Shown: positions 1 through 9,657 of the stretch, piece by piece
Layout of the letters: every line of letters starts with the position of its first letter
How positions within the stretch are numbered: the stretch's first letter is position 1
Source: Propionibacteriales bacterium
Lineage (GTDB): Bacteria > Actinomycetota > Actinomycetes > Propionibacteriales > Nocardioidaceae
Length of the DNA: 64,000 nucleotides
Direction: 5' to 3'
NCBI GenBank assembly: GCA_026392415.1
Contig: JAPLCC010000011.1
Coordinates: 124,001-188,000 of the forward strand
Translations under genes and position numbers: made by a program
Notes under the pieces: model-generated
What the model was told of the DNA's origin: nothing
Seen by the model: the letters and a program-made list of their open reading frames with translations, nothing else
The model's database searches: none

Positions 1-591
1 CACGGCGTGACGGTCGACAAGATCCGTGCGATCGACCACCCGATCGCCACCGGCGTCTACACCGACATGACCGAACACGGCTGGGAGACCGACGCCTGGC
101 CCGACCTCCACCGCACCGTGATGGCCAGCGACATCCTCGTGCTGGCCGGCCCGATCTGGCTGGGCGACAACAGCAGCGTGATGAAGCAGGTCATCGAGCG
201 GCTGTACGGCGGTAGCGCGGACCTCAACGAGCGCGGACAGTACGCCTACTACGGCCGGGTCGGCGGGTGCCTGATCACCGGCAACGAGGACGGCGTGAAG
301 CACTGCGCGATGAACATCCTCTACTCACTGCAGCACCTCGGGTACACGATCCCGCCGCAGGCCGACGCCGGGTGGATCGGCGAAGCCGGGCCGGGGCCGT
401 CGTACCTCGACCCGGGCAGCGGCGGTCCGGAGAACGACTTCACCAACCGCAACACGACGTTCATGACGTGGAACCTGCTGCACCTGGCGCGGTTGCTCAA
501 GCAGGCCGACGGCATCCCGGCGTACGGCAACCAGCGCTCGGCGTGGGACGCCGGTGCCCGGTTCGACCACGAGAACCCGGAGTACCGCTGA
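1..591 (+). CDS. Flavodoxin-fold NAD(P)H-dependent oxidoreductase (5' end outside window)
   Basis: The reading frame is open to the left edge, so the N-terminal flavin-phosphate loop is missing. The visible part contains the segment ASDILVLAGPIWLGD followed by SSVMKQVIERLYGG, the typical middle strand and helix of flavodoxin/NADPH-dependent FMN reductase proteins in which the 'P-W-G' loop contacts the isoalloxazine ring. A later YYGRVGGCLITGNEDG strand also fits that family. Members bind FMN and reduce quinones or other small electron acceptors in the cytoplasm; the substrate cannot be told here. An in-frame GTG at position 7 exists but starting there would remove the cofactor loop, so the true start is upstream. 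It converges on the hydrolase gene 7 bp away. Confidence 0.75.
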   Translation, partial: HGVTVDKIRAIDHPIATGVYTDMTEHGWETDAWPDLHRTVMASDILVLAGPIWLGDNSSVMKQVIERLYGGSADLNERGQYAYYGRVGGCLITGNEDGVKHCAMNILYSLQHLGYTIPPQADAGWIGEAGPGPSYLDPGSGGPENDFTNRNTTFMTWNLLHLARLLKQADGIPAYGNQRSAWDAGARFDHENPEYR

Positions 592-598
592 TCAGCGG

Positions 599-2083
599 TC
601 AGTCGACGCAGCCACCGACGCCGGCGATGTCCGGTGAAGTGAGGACGGGGCCGTCGGCCCGTGGCCCGCTGTGGAGCGAGTACGCCGAGCAGTAGTAGAA
701 GCTCAGGTTCGCGTCACGGTCCAACGTCACCGGTGCCCACACGCCCTTCCCGCGCGGCTCCAGGTAGCGCAGCGTGCTCCCGACGAGCGAGGCATCGGTG
801 CCCTGGTGCTTGAGATAGCGCTCGAGGAAGGCCTGCACGTAGACGCTGGTGAGGGCCTGCCCGTAGCGGCTCGCAGGCAGCACGTACGGGATGTCGGTGT
901 ACTCCAGGTGGGTGGAGGCGCGCGGCACGACCAGCAGGGCATCCTTGCCCGCAGCGAGCCAGTCGTCGTACCCGGTGCTCCGCTCGCGGGTCGGCACCGG
1001 GAGACCCGCGGACGGGACCAGGCTGCTCCCCTTGCTGAGCAGGTACGGCGACACGGTGAAGCCGTACTCCGACTGGACCGCCAGGGCCGGGACGACGGGC
1101 ACGAGGTCCTCGGTCGGGCTGATGGCGCCGAAGGCGCTCGTGTCGCCCGGGCCCTGGAGCTTGTCGAGCGCCACCACCGCGGCGACGCGCTCGTCACTGC
1201 CCTGCACGTGGGAGACGGCGGCCGCGCCGAGGGAGTGCCCGATGATCGCGATCCGGCCGGTGCGGCCCGGGGTGACGCTGTCCGGGTCGGGGGTCCGGTC
1301 GATCGAGCCGAGGTACGGGTTCGCGTCGGACAGGAAGAAGTCGAGTGCGTCCAGCGTGCCGGTGGTGAAGTTCGCCAGCTGCTGGAAGGGAACGCCCGGG
1401 CAACCGAACATGTTGCCGTCGACCGCTGGCGCCAGCGGGTTGCAGAACGGCAGGGCGCTGCCCGTCGTGTGCGGCAACGTCTCGCTCGTCCCCTGGCCCT
1501 GCACGTCATAGGTCAGGACGACGTAGCCGCGCTCCGCGAGATCCTGCGCGAGCCACACGTACATGCCTTCGGAGCCCTGGACCGAACCCGGCGTGATCAC
1601 GACACCGGGGAAGGGTCCTTGCAGGAGAGCGCCTGTGTAGGGGTCCTTCGCGCCGGCCTTCGGTGCGTAGACGGTGCCGCGCAGCAGCGCGCCGTACCGG
1701 TTGAGGAAGCTGACCTTGGTGGAGACACCGCGGGTCCCGTTCCAGCCGGCGCGCAACGGGTTGCCCACGTTCCAGCCGGGCACCAGCTGACCGGCCGAGA
1801 TCACCGGGCGGGTCGGTGTGGCTGCCTGTGCCAGCAGCTGGGTCGCGGTCAGCAGGCTCGACTCGCGGACCAGCGCGGACAGGTAGTTCGGGTTGGCCAC
1901 CTGGCCGCCCGGCCCGGTGATCCGGCCGTAGGCGTCGCTGATGTTGCGCAGGTCGCGCAGGACGTACGGCGTCGTGCCGGGCTTCGGGTCGTCCTCGGCG
2001 CTGGCTGCCGGGATCCCCGTGAGCAGGAGTGCGGCGGTGGCGAGGGACAGGGCGGTCGTCCGGAAGCGGTCGAGGCGGTTCAC
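599..2083 (-). CDS. Secreted alpha/beta hydrolase
   Basis: The 494-residue product starts with a basic segment, a hydrophobic stretch ALSLATAALLLTGIPAASA and a likely signal peptidase site before EDDPKPG, so it is exported. It contains the nucleophile elbow GHSLGAAAV (about residue 280), preceded by a strand RIAIIGH, and an oxyanion-type loop GVVITPGSVQGSEGMY, which mark an alpha/beta hydrolase of the lipase/esterase or dienelactone hydrolase type. A late His in the segment STHLEYTDIPYV is the likely catalytic base. Substrate is unknown. The gene is alone on its strand between a convergent oxidoreductase and the upstream cyclic-di-GMP gene 39 bp away, so it could share that transcript. Confidence 0.8.
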   Translation of the reverse strand: MNRLDRFRTTALSLATAALLLTGIPAASAEDDPKPGTTPYVLRDLRNISDAYGRITGPGGQVANPNYLSALVRESSLLTATQLLAQAATPTRPVISAGQLVPGWNVGNPLRAGWNGTRGVSTKVSFLNRYGALLRGTVYAPKAGAKDPYTGALLQGPFPGVVITPGSVQGSEGMYVWLAQDLAERGYVVLTYDVQGQGTSETLPHTTGSALPFCNPLAPAVDGNMFGCPGVPFQQLANFTTGTLDALDFFLSDANPYLGSIDRTPDPDSVTPGRTGRIAIIGHSLGAAAVSHVQGSDERVAAVVALDKLQGPGDTSAFGAISPTEDLVPVVPALAVQSEYGFTVSPYLLSKGSSLVPSAGLPVPTRERSTGYDDWLAAGKDALLVVPRASTHLEYTDIPYVLPASRYGQALTSVYVQAFLERYLKHQGTDASLVGSTLRYLEPRGKGVWAPVTLDRDANLSFYYCSAYSLHSGPRADGPVLTSPDIAGVGGCVD

Positions 2084-2122
2084 ATGGCAACAACGAGGAT
2101 CACGACGATCCCGTTACACCTC

Positions 2123-5041
2123 TCACCGGGCCGCCTCCTCGCTCGCCGCGAACGAGACCACCGGCACGATCCCCGGCGACGGCTTGCCGAAGAAGTAGCC
2201 CTGACCGAACCGGCAGCCCATGTCACGCAGCAGGTGGTACTGGCTGACGGTTTCGATGCCCTCGGCGACGACGTCGAGCTCCAGGGAGTCCGCGAGCCGC
2301 AGGATGCCCTCGACGATCGCGCGATCATGCCGCGAATCCTCGATCTGCCGAAGGTAGTCCACGTCGATCTTGAGGAGGTCGACGCTGAAGTTCCGGAGGT
2401 GCTCGAGTGAGGAGTAGCCCGTGCCGAAGTCGTCGATGGCGATGCGGACGCCCTGACGTCGAAGCCTCTGGAAGGTTCGGGCGGCGGAATCGATGGCCTG
2501 GACGATCCCGGTCTCCGTGAGCTCGAGCCAGAGTCGTTCCGGCGGGAGTCCGGAGGCGCCCAGCGCTGTTTCGACGACAGCCCCGAAGTCGGCCCGGACG
2601 AACTGCGCAGCCGAGACGTTCACGCTGACCGCGGCGCTGCCGTGGGCGGCCGCGTCACAGGCCTGATGAAGGACCGCCGCCCCCAGCTCCTTGATGACGC
2701 CGACCTCCTCGGCGACACGGATGAACGCATCCGGCAGGACGAGTTGCCGGCCGGGACGCCGCCAGCGCACCAGCGCTTCGGTGGCGACCATGGTCTGGAG
2801 ATCGAGGTCGACGATGGGCTGGTACCACGTCTCGATCTCGCCGCGTTCGACCGCGCCGCGCAGAGCGATCTCGGTGTCGAGTCGATGCTGGACTCGGCGG
2901 CGCAGGTGCCCGTCGAACACCTCGTGGCGGGCCCGACCGTGTTCCTTGGCCAGGTACATCGCCTGGTCCGCATCCCGCAACAGGAGTTCCGGGTCGTCGT
3001 GCCCGACGCCGAAGGCGATGCCGATGCTGGCGGTCACCAGAGCAGTCTGGTCATCGATGCTGATCGGTTTGCCGACGGCGAGCCCGATGGCGTCGGCGAC
3101 GCCCGCCACGTCCCCGCTGCTGCTGATGTCCGGGCAGATGACCACGAACTCGTCGCCGCCGATCCGTGCCACGGTGTCAGAAGCACGAGCCACGGAGCTC
3201 AGACGGCGTGCGACCTCGCTGAGGACTGCGTCTCCGGCATGGTGACCGAGGCTGTCATTGACGACCTTGAATCCGTCGAGGTCGATGAAGAGGACGCCCA
3301 CTCCGCGACCCTGGCGGTCGGCCTGCTGGAGGGACTTCTGGAGCCGGTCCAGCAACAGCAGCCGGTTGGGCAGGTCGGTGAGCGGGTCGTGGAGAGCCAG
3401 GTGCGCGATTCGTTCCTCGGCCTGTCGCCTCGCCGTGACGTCCTCCAGCTCGTACAGCAGGCCGTCCTCGATCTCGCCATCGGTGATGACGGCGACGCTC
3501 ACCTCGACCCAGACCGGGGTGCTGGTCCCCGAACGGAGCTGCCGTTCCATGCGGTGGCTCGTGAGGGTCCCCTCGCGCAGGCGCGAGAGCCAGTCGATGT
3601 CGCTCGCGTCTCCGACCGTCCCGAGGAGATCGTCGATCGATGCACCCTCCAGGTCTGCGGTGGGCAGCTCGACGAGCAGTCCGAACTGCCTGTTGGCCTC
3701 CATGATCGTGCCGTCGAAGGACGTGATCGCGACGCCCAGCGGCGAGGAGCTGAAGGCCGACCGGAACCGCGCATTGGCGATCGCCGCTGCCTCCTGTGCG
3801 GAACGCAGCGCGGTGATGTCCGTCAAGGTCCCGAGGTGTCCGGTGACGACGCCGTCCTCGCGCATCGGCTCGGTACGAAAGCTCACCCAGCTGACCTCGC
3901 CGCCGGGCGAGACGAGACGCATCGTCGCCGCACAGGGCTCGACCGCCGCCACACGGGCGTACCAGTCGCTCAGGACACGGGGTGCGTCCTCGTCGTGCAA
4001 CGCCGACGTCCAGCCCTCCCCCTGAGCCGCCTCCTGGCTCAACCCGCTGAGGGCAGTCCACCGTTCGTTGCTCAGCAGGAAATGGCCGGCGGTGTCGAAC
4101 TGCACGATGCCGACCGGAGCCAGCTGGATCAGGGTGTCGAGCCGTAGCGCGGTGGCGTGCAGTTGCGACGTACGTTCGGCGACCGCACGCTCCAGGTCTC
4201 GATTGCTCTCCAACAGCGCCTGCCGTGCTGCATTGCGCTGGATGTCCAGGTCGCGCAGCCGCAGGGCGACCCGCCAGGTCAGCGCTCCGCCCAGGACCGT
4301 CATGCTCATCACCAGGATGGCCACTCCGAAGACCGTGTCGAACCAGCCGACCGCCTCGGCCCTCAGGCACAGGCCCCCGAGCACGGGAGGACCGATGAAG
4401 AGCGCTGGGGCCAACGGCCGCAGGAGACTTCCCGCACTGCCCTCGTCGCGGAGCAGACCGACCAGACCTCGCGAAGGCTCCTCGAGGAGGAGCGCCAGCC
4501 CCAGGACGGAGAAACAGACGGCGGTGTGCAGGGCGATGCTGGTGTACCCACCCACGGTGTAGAGCGACGAGACGCCGTACGCATAGCCGAGCACCGCGAC
4601 GTAGGCCACGCCCAGCGCCGCCATCGCCATCGACCGCATCGCGGTCAGCCGGCCCAGGCCACCGACCACGACGCCGCCCCCGAGCAGCGTCAGCGCCGTG
4701 GCGGTCGCCGGCGCCATCCGGGGATCCTGGCCAGCCAGGTCGATACCCGGCAGCAACTGGTCGATCCCGAAGGAGGTTCCCAGCACGAACTCGAACAGGG
4801 TGGCTGCCCCGAGCAACCCTGCGCAACCGCCCAGGACGACGCCGGAGCGACGCTTCACGTTGAGCACGCTCACGGCGAGTACGAGGAGCGCCAGCGCCGT
4901 GTTCGGCTTCATCGGCACGTAGCCGGGCGCCACGGTCGTCAGCTCGGAGATGCCGGAATACCAACCCACCAGGACGAGGGCCCCGCAGGCGCAGACCAGC
5001 CATGAAGCAACGGCGCCCAGCTTCTCCACGGCAGTCTCCAT
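2123..5041 (-). CDS. Membrane PAS-GGDEF-EAL cyclic-di-GMP protein
   Basis: A 972-residue multidomain protein. The first 290 residues contain about eight hydrophobic segments (membrane sensor), followed by a short coiled stretch, two PAS domains (about 295-550), a GGDEF diguanylate cyclase domain (about 555-710) and an EAL phosphodiesterase domain (about 725-965). The active-site ARIGGDEFVVI is intact and an RxxD product-inhibition site (RASD) lies five residues before it. EAL motifs are also intact: TEALVRW, ELTETGIV, IDDFGTGYSSL, KIDVDYL and AEGIET. Both synthesis and breakdown of cyclic di-GMP are therefore possible; which dominates cannot be read from sequence. ATG start chosen because the membrane segment follows directly. 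No effector is encoded nearby. Confidence 0.92.
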   Translation of the reverse strand: METAVEKLGAVASWLVCACGALVLVGWYSGISELTTVAPGYVPMKPNTALALLVLAVSVLNVKRRSGVVLGGCAGLLGAATLFEFVLGTSFGIDQLLPGIDLAGQDPRMAPATATALTLLGGGVVVGGLGRLTAMRSMAMAALGVAYVAVLGYAYGVSSLYTVGGYTSIALHTAVCFSVLGLALLLEEPSRGLVGLLRDEGSAGSLLRPLAPALFIGPPVLGGLCLRAEAVGWFDTVFGVAILVMSMTVLGGALTWRVALRLRDLDIQRNAARQALLESNRDLERAVAERTSQLHATALRLDTLIQLAPVGIVQFDTAGHFLLSNERWTALSGLSQEAAQGEGWTSALHDEDAPRVLSDWYARVAAVEPCAATMRLVSPGGEVSWVSFRTEPMREDGVVTGHLGTLTDITALRSAQEAAAIANARFRSAFSSSPLGVAITSFDGTIMEANRQFGLLVELPTADLEGASIDDLLGTVGDASDIDWLSRLREGTLTSHRMERQLRSGTSTPVWVEVSVAVITDGEIEDGLLYELEDVTARRQAEERIAHLALHDPLTDLPNRLLLLDRLQKSLQQADRQGRGVGVLFIDLDGFKVVNDSLGHHAGDAVLSEVARRLSSVARASDTVARIGGDEFVVICPDISSSGDVAGVADAIGLAVGKPISIDDQTALVTASIGIAFGVGHDDPELLLRDADQAMYLAKEHGRARHEVFDGHLRRRVQHRLDTEIALRGAVERGEIETWYQPIVDLDLQTMVATEALVRWRRPGRQLVLPDAFIRVAEEVGVIKELGAAVLHQACDAAAHGSAAVSVNVSAAQFVRADFGAVVETALGASGLPPERLWLELTETGIVQAIDSAARTFQRLRRQGVRIAIDDFGTGYSSLEHLRNFSVDLLKIDVDYLRQIEDSRHDRAIVEGILRLADSLELDVVAEGIETVSQYHLLRDMGCRFGQGYFFGKPSPGIVPVVSFAASEEAAR

Positions 5042-5191
5042 GCGTGGCGAACCGGATGCACGCCCACGCCGTCGCGACGCTACCCGCGCTCGGCCGCGGC
5101 CCGCTCGCCCAACGACCGTTCCGGGACCAAGGTCCTGACCAGGAGAGGACCGGAGGCCTCTCAGCGGAACGACGGTCGAAGGACGACGGAC

Positions 5192-5806
5192 TCAGTCGCG
5201 CCGGCCCATCATCCCCGGCCCATGGCGCATGTCGAACCAGTCGATGTCGAACCACTCGGACAGCCAACGTTGCATCCGGATGATCTCCGCGTGCTGGTCG
5301 TCGCGGATCGAGCGGGCCAGGTCCGCAACCTCCCGGTGTCCGCTCCCCTGGCTCAGGAGGCGCTGGGACATCATCACGGCCATCATGTGGTGGCCGACCA
5401 TGTCCTCCAGGAACACGAGGTCCAACCGGTCTCCGGAGAGCTCCGTGAGGTCGCGCATCATCGGCTGGTAGCCAGCGTCAGGGTTCTGCTCGGGGTACCA
5501 GTCGGCCAGCCAGGCCGACATCTGTTCGATCTGCGCAGACTGGCTCTTCACGATCGCGTCACCGAAGGCCCGCATCTCCGGCCGTTCCGATCGCGCGAGT
5601 TGACGGGCCGCTGCCACCGCCTCCTCGTGGTGGGCCACCATCTCGACGAGATAGTCCGGCTCGTCCGCAGAAGCGTTGCCGCCCATCATCATCGGACCCG
5701 GTCCGGTTCGACGGTCGTCGTCGAGACTCAGCAGCGCAACGCCGACAATCGTCGCGGTGATGACGACGATCAGTGTCACGACGAGGATCGGCAGACGCTT
5801 CACCAC
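5192..5806 (-). CDS. DUF305 family membrane-anchored protein
   Basis: A 204-residue protein with an N-terminal hydrophobic anchor (LPILVVTLIVVITATIVGVALLSL) and an exported four-helix DUF305 domain. The domain carries the family pattern of two His-rich repeats: YLVEMVAHHEEAVAAARQLA and, about 85 residues later, LVFLEDMVGHHMMAVMMSQRLL. Met-rich segments near both ends (GPMMMGGN and RHGPGMMG) suggest metal contact, and DUF305 proteins are often found with copper-handling genes, but no such gene is next to it here, so a copper role is only inference. It stands alone, 150 bp upstream of the cyclic-di-GMP gene on the same strand. Confidence 0.85.
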   Translation of the reverse strand: MVKRLPILVVTLIVVITATIVGVALLSLDDDRRTGPGPMMMGGNASADEPDYLVEMVAHHEEAVAAARQLARSERPEMRAFGDAIVKSQSAQIEQMSAWLADWYPEQNPDAGYQPMMRDLTELSGDRLDLVFLEDMVGHHMMAVMMSQRLLSQGSGHREVADLARSIRDDQHAEIIRMQRWLSEWFDIDWFDMRHGPGMMGRRD

Positions 5807-5923
5807 GGACTCCTCAGTGCTCGGGATTCCCCTACGCCGATCGTGCGCTCATGGCGACGACACGAGTAGGGCACAAGCACCCCGGCCAGACGGGCCGGAG
5901 GTCCTGCCCGATCTCACGAGTTG

Positions 5924-5996
5924 TGGAGCCTAGGAGATTCGAACTCCTGACATCTGCCTTGCAAAGGCAGCGCTCTACCAGCTGAGCTAAGGCCCC
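5924..5996 (-). tRNA. tRNA-Ala (anticodon TGC)
   Basis: A 73-nt cloverleaf reads from 5996 downwards. The acceptor arm GGGGCCT pairs with AGGCTCC, with the G3-U70 wobble that is the identity element of alanine tRNA. The anticodon loop is TTTGCAA with TGC, and the T-loop is TTCGAAT. The discriminator base is A. CCA is not encoded, so the end depends on the CCA-adding enzyme at 36908. It is the last member of the tRNA-Ile, DLW-39, tRNA-Ala cluster behind gyrA. Confidence 0.97.
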
Positions 5997-6006
5997 TCGG
6001 TCCGGG

Positions 6007-6041
6007 GGTCTCGAGACGGTTGCTGCGCAACCTCCTCGACC
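6007..6041 (+). repeat. Dispersed palindromic repeat, family 1, copy A
   Basis: A 35-bp unit made of a 10-bp self-complementary block (GTCTCGAGAC), a hairpin GGTTGC-TGC-GCAACC and a tail TCCTCGACC. It sits between tRNA-Ala and the DLW-39 gene and is flanked by short CCGGGGG runs. Other copies: 9614, 24875, 27778, 52967 and 53700. Confidence 0.85.
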
Positions 6042-6052
6042 TCCGGGGGTGT

Positions 6053-6178
6053 TCAGTTCTTGGGAAGAGTGTCGGTGGCCTCGGCCCACAGGGCCTGCTC
6101 CGCCTTGCTCTCCTGGAGCTTCTTGCGTGCGAACACGGCTCCGGCAGCGGCAAGCGCTGCGAGAATCAGCTTCTTCAC
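6053..6178 (-). CDS. DLW-39 family small protein
   Basis: A 41-residue protein starting with GTG at 6178: a hydrophobic N-terminus ([17 protein letters not shown]), a basic stretch [11 protein letters not shown], then ALWAEATD. This matches the conserved actinobacterial DLW-39 peptides, whose hallmark is a D/A-L-W segment near the C-terminus; here the first position is Ala rather than Asp. A clear ribosome binding site (AAGGAG) lies seven bases before the start. Its function is not known; one predicted membrane helix is present. It lies between tRNA-Ile and tRNA-Ala, the usual site for this family. Confidence 0.9.
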   Translation of the reverse strand: MKKLILAALAAAGAVFARKKLQESKAEQALWAEATDTLPKN

Positions 6179-6189
6179 TGGACCACTCC

Positions 6190-6230
6190 TTCTTCGAAGA
6201 AGCCCCGGTCTGCGTGTCCGCAGCCGGGGC
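6190..6230 (-). other. Paired palindromes between tRNA-Ile and DLW-39
   Basis: Positions 6202-6230 form a hairpin with arms GCCCCGG plus CTGCG (one bulged T) around a four-base loop. Directly next to it lies a perfect 12-bp palindrome, TTCTTCGAAGAA, at 6190-6201. It is downstream of tRNA-Ile and just upstream of the DLW-39 ribosome binding site, so it may act as a tRNA processing or attenuation structure. There is no T-run, so a classical terminator is less likely. Confidence 0.5.
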
Positions 6231-6236
6231 AACTTG

Positions 6237-6309
6237 TGGGCCTAAGAGGACTTGAACCTCTGACCCCACATTATCAGTGTGGTGCTCTAACCGTCTGAGC
6301 TATAGGCCC
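6237..6309 (-). tRNA. tRNA-Ile (anticodon GAT)
   Basis: A 73-nt cloverleaf reads downwards from 6309. Acceptor arm GGGCCTA pairs with TAGGCCC; the anticodon stem CCACA/TGTGG encloses CTGATAA with anticodon GAT; the T-arm is AGAGG-TTCAAGT-CCTCT. The discriminator base is A and CCA is not encoded. It is the first RNA after the gyrA-DUF3566 operon. Confidence 0.97.
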
Positions 6310-6453
6310 GGGTGGCCTGCCGCTTCTGGGTGGAAGCCCCTCCGCAGCAGACCGAGAAGGAACCTTACCGGAGCACTCGATGACCGAACAAAACGCGGTG
6401 CGTCTCGACACGCCCTCGCCTGGCGGCTCGGGCTACTCGACGACCTTGGAGGG

Positions 6454-6945
6454 TCAGTGCGGGTCTTCGGCGAGGGTGATCTCGATGCCGCCGAGCAGGG
6501 CGGCGGCCATGTTGTAGAGGAACGCGGTGAGGGTCGCCGTCGCGGTGATGAGGACGACGTCGATGGCTGCCACGAGCATCGTGAACCCGAGCACACGGCT
6601 GGTGCCGACGTAGTCCTCGATCCGGAATCCGGCGACGTCCTCACCGCCGATGCTCTCCTGGATCGTGGAGTTGATCGAGTCCCAGACGCCGGCCGCACCG
6701 AGCACCTGCCACACCATGGCGACCGACACCACGGTGACGACCGCGAACGCGATGGACAGCAGGAACGCCGTCTTCATCACCGACCACGGGTCGATCCGGG
6801 TGAGCCGCAGACGCGCCCGTCGGGGGGCCCGTCCCCGGGCCGGTGCAGCAGCAGCGGTGGCCGAGGAGGTGCGCTCCGACTGACCTGCGCCCGTGGCCGC
6901 CGCGATGGCGGTACGGCTCGCCGTGTCATCGATGCGCTCGGTCAT
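6454..6945 (-). CDS. DUF3566 family membrane protein
   Basis: A 163-residue protein with a flexible, Ala-rich cytoplasmic N-terminus (about 45 residues), then two membrane helices (about 60-82, VMKTAFLLSIAFAVVTVVSV, and about 128-150, MLVAAIDVVLITATATLTAF). The segment RLRLTRIDPWSVMK before the first helix is the DUF3566 signature. In actinobacteria this family nearly always follows gyrA; here its ATG shares one base with the gyrA stop codon, so the two are translationally coupled. The role is unknown. A 140-bp gap after it, before tRNA-Ile, shows nothing distinctive. Confidence 0.9.
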   Translation of the reverse strand: MTERIDDTASRTAIAAATGAGQSERTSSATAAAAPARGRAPRRARLRLTRIDPWSVMKTAFLLSIAFAVVTVVSVAMVWQVLGAAGVWDSINSTIQESIGGEDVAGFRIEDYVGTSRVLGFTMLVAAIDVVLITATATLTAFLYNMAAALLGGIEITLAEDPH

Positions 6946-9563
6946 CAGCTCTCACTCTCTCCGGATTCGGGTGCCTCGATTGTGGCATCCGGAGCCTGAT
7001 CGGGCGATTCGATCGCCGTCTCGGAGCCCTCCGCCTCCTCGACCGCACCCTCCTCGTCGCTGTCCTTCGCCTCGACCGAGCGAGCGACGACGGCAACCGA
7101 GTCACCCTTCTTCGGCGTGACGAAGTTGACGCCCTGGGTGGAGCGTCCGGTGACCCGGAAGTCCGCGTTGATCGGGCTGCGAACAACCTGGCCGGTCGCC
7201 GTGATCGCGAGGATCTCGTCGCCGTCGACGACGATGAACGCGCCGACCAGCGACCCGCGGTCCTCGTTGGTCAGGGCCATCGCCTTGATGCCGAGACCAC
7301 CGCGCGACTGCAGGCGGTACTCCGAGATCCGGGTCCGCTTGGCCTTGCCGGCATCGGTGATCGTGAAGACGTACTGCACGTTGTCGGCGGCGTCCTCCTG
7401 CGCGACATCGGCCGCGCGGATCACGGCCATCGACAACAACGCGTCGCTGGCGCGGAACTTCATGCCCGTCACACCGGACGTCGCGCGGCCCATCGGGCGC
7501 AGCTGCGAGTCGTCGGCCGGGAACCTGATGGCCTGACCCTTGCGCGAGACCAGCAGGATGTGGTCCTCGCTGTTGACCAGCTCCGCGCCGATCAGCTCGT
7601 CGTCGTCCTCGCGGAAGTTGATCGCGATGACGCCGGCCTGGCGCGGGCTGTTGTAGTCACCGAGGCGGGTCTTCTTGACCAGGCCGCGCCGGGTCGCCAG
7701 GACGAGGTACGGCGCCTGCTCGTAGTCCCTGATTGCCAGCACCTGGGCGATCGACTCGTCCGGCTGGAACGACAGCAGTCCGGCGACGTGGCCGCCCTTG
7801 GCGTCACGCGACGCCTCGGGCAGGTTGTAGGCCTTGGTGCGGTAGACCCGACCGGCCGTGGTGAAGAACAGCAGCCAGTGGTGATTGGTCGTCGAGATGA
7901 AGTGCTCCACGACGTCGTCGCCACGCAGCGAGGCTCCCCGCACACCCTTGCCGCCGCGCTTCTGCGTGCGGTACTGGCTGGCCAGGGTCCGCTTGGCGTA
8001 GCCGCCGCGGGTGATCGACACGACGAGCTCCTCGTCGGGGATCAGGTCCTCCATCGACAGGTCGCCGTCGGCCGCGATGATCTGCGAACGCCGGTCGTTG
8101 CCGTACTTCTCGACGATGCCGCCGAGCTCGTCGATCACGATCTGGCGCTGGCGGCTGACGTTGGCGAGGATGTCGCGGTAGTCGGCGATCTCGAGCTCGA
8201 TCTCGGCGAGCTCGTCGATGATCTTCTGGCGTTGCAGGGCGGCGAGCTGGCGCAGCTGCATGCCGAGGATCGCGGTGGCCTGGAGCTCGTCGACGTCGAG
8301 CAGGGCCTGCAGCCCGGTGTTCGCCTCGGCCACGTCGGGCGAGCGGCGGATGAGCGCGATCACCTCGTCGAGCATGTCGAGGGCCTTGACCAGGCCGCGC
8401 AGGATGTGGGCCCGTTCCTCGGCCGCGCGCAGCAGGTATTCGGTACGACGCCGGATGACCTCGACCTGGTGGGTCACCCAGTTGCTGATGAACTGGTCGA
8501 TGGTCAGCGTGCGCGGCACTCCGTCGACCAGTGCCAGCATGTTGGCGCTGAAGTTGGTCTGCAGCTCGGTGTGCTTGAGCAGGTTGTTGAGGACCACGCG
8601 GGCCACGGCGTCGCGCCGGAGCACGATCACCAGGCGCTGTCCGGTCCGGTCCGAGGTGTCGTCGCGGACGTCGCTGATGCCCTGGACCTTGCCGGAGTCG
8701 GCGAGCTCGGCGATCTTCAGCGCCAGGTTGTCCGGGTTGACCATGTAGGGCAGCTCGGTGATGACCAGGCAGGTCCGGCCCTTGCTGTCCTCGTCGACCT
8801 CGATCACCGCGCGCTGGGTGATCGAGCCACGGCCGGTGCGGTAGGCCTGCTCGATGCCGGCGGTGCCGACGATCAGCGCGCCGTTGGGGAAGTCCGGACC
8901 CTTGATCCGCTCCAGGAGCGCGTCCTGGAGCTCCTCACGGGTGGCGTCGGGGTGCTCGAGTGCCCAGGTGGCGCCAGCGGCGACCTCGCGCAGGTTGTGC
9001 GGCGGGATGCTGGTGGCCATGCCGACCGCGATACCGGCCGAGCCGTTGACCAGCAGGTTCGGGAACCGGGCCGGCAGCACCTTCGGCTCTTCGGAGCGAC
9101 CGTCGTAGTTCGGCTGGAAGTCGACGGTCTCCTTCTCGATGTCGCGGACCATCTCCAGCGCCAGCGGCGCCATCCGGCACTCGGTGTATCGCATGGCCGC
9201 GGCGGAGTCGTTGCCCGGCGAACCGAAGTTGCCCTGGCCGTTGATCAGCGGCGCGCGCATCACCCACGGCTGCGCCAGGCGGACCAAGGTGTCGTAGATC
9301 GCGGTGTCACCGTGGGGGTGGTACTGACCCATGACGTCACCGACGACGCGCGAGCACTTGGAGAAGCCGCGGTCGGGGCGGTACCCGCCGTCGTACATGG
9401 CATAGAGGACGCGGCGGTGCACCGGCTTCAAGCCGTCGCGTACGTCGGGCAGGGCGCGCCCGACGATGACCGCCATGGCGTAGTCGATGTAGGCGCGCTG
9501 CATGGAGGTCTGCAGCTCGATGGGCTCGATCCGGCCGCCGAGCGGGGTGGGAGTCTCAGTCAC
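6945..9563 (-). CDS. gyrA: DNA gyrase subunit A
   Basis: An 872-residue type IIA topoisomerase subunit that breaks and rejoins DNA. The catalytic tyrosine is in [11 protein letters not shown], and the quinolone-contact segment reads [19 protein letters not shown], with Thr at the position of E. coli Ser83 and Asp retained at 87. The C-terminal beta-pinwheel contains the GyrA-box-like run [14 protein letters not shown]. The last 40 residues are an acidic tail. It works with GyrB, encoded just upstream; the two are separated by 94 bp containing a palindromic repeat, which is wider than usual for this operon. Confidence 0.98.
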   Translation of the reverse strand: MTETPTPLGGRIEPIELQTSMQRAYIDYAMAVIVGRALPDVRDGLKPVHRRVLYAMYDGGYRPDRGFSKCSRVVGDVMGQYHPHGDTAIYDTLVRLAQPWVMRAPLINGQGNFGSPGNDSAAAMRYTECRMAPLALEMVRDIEKETVDFQPNYDGRSEEPKVLPARFPNLLVNGSAGIAVGMATSIPPHNLREVAAGATWALEHPDATREELQDALLERIKGPDFPNGALIVGTAGIEQAYRTGRGSITQRAVIEVDEDSKGRTCLVITELPYMVNPDNLALKIAELADSGKVQGISDVRDDTSDRTGQRLVIVLRRDAVARVVLNNLLKHTELQTNFSANMLALVDGVPRTLTIDQFISNWVTHQVEVIRRRTEYLLRAAEERAHILRGLVKALDMLDEVIALIRRSPDVAEANTGLQALLDVDELQATAILGMQLRQLAALQRQKIIDELAEIELEIADYRDILANVSRQRQIVIDELGGIVEKYGNDRRSQIIAADGDLSMEDLIPDEELVVSITRGGYAKRTLASQYRTQKRGGKGVRGASLRGDDVVEHFISTTNHHWLLFFTTAGRVYRTKAYNLPEASRDAKGGHVAGLLSFQPDESIAQVLAIRDYEQAPYLVLATRRGLVKKTRLGDYNSPRQAGVIAINFREDDDELIGAELVNSEDHILLVSRKGQAIRFPADDSQLRPMGRATSGVTGMKFRASDALLSMAVIRAADVAQEDAADNVQYVFTITDAGKAKRTRISEYRLQSRGGLGIKAMALTNEDRGSLVGAFIVVDGDEILAITATGQVVRSPINADFRVTGRSTQGVNFVTPKKGDSVAVVARSVEAKDSDEEGAVEEAEGSETAIESPDQAPDATIEAPESGESES

Positions 9564-9613
9564 GATTCGTCTTTCTTGCCGTGTCTAGCGAAAGTCTTAG
9601 ATTCCGGGATATT

Positions 9614-9648
9614 GGTCTCGAGACGGTCGCTGCGCGACCTCCTCGACC
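9614..9648 (+). repeat. Dispersed palindromic repeat, family 1, copy B
   Basis: Same 35-bp architecture as the copy at 6007, but the hairpin arms read GGTCGC-TGC-GCGACC: both arms changed so that pairing is kept. It occupies most of the 94-bp gap between gyrB and gyrA, so it is carried in the gyrBA transcript. Confidence 0.85.
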
Positions 9649-9657
9649 TCCGGGCGT

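Noticed and set aside
671..2410. A long plus-strand open frame of 579 codons
   Set aside because: It is antisense to the hydrolase and the cyclic-di-GMP gene, is rich in Arg/Val/Ala typical of GC-rich shadow frames, and shows no domain.
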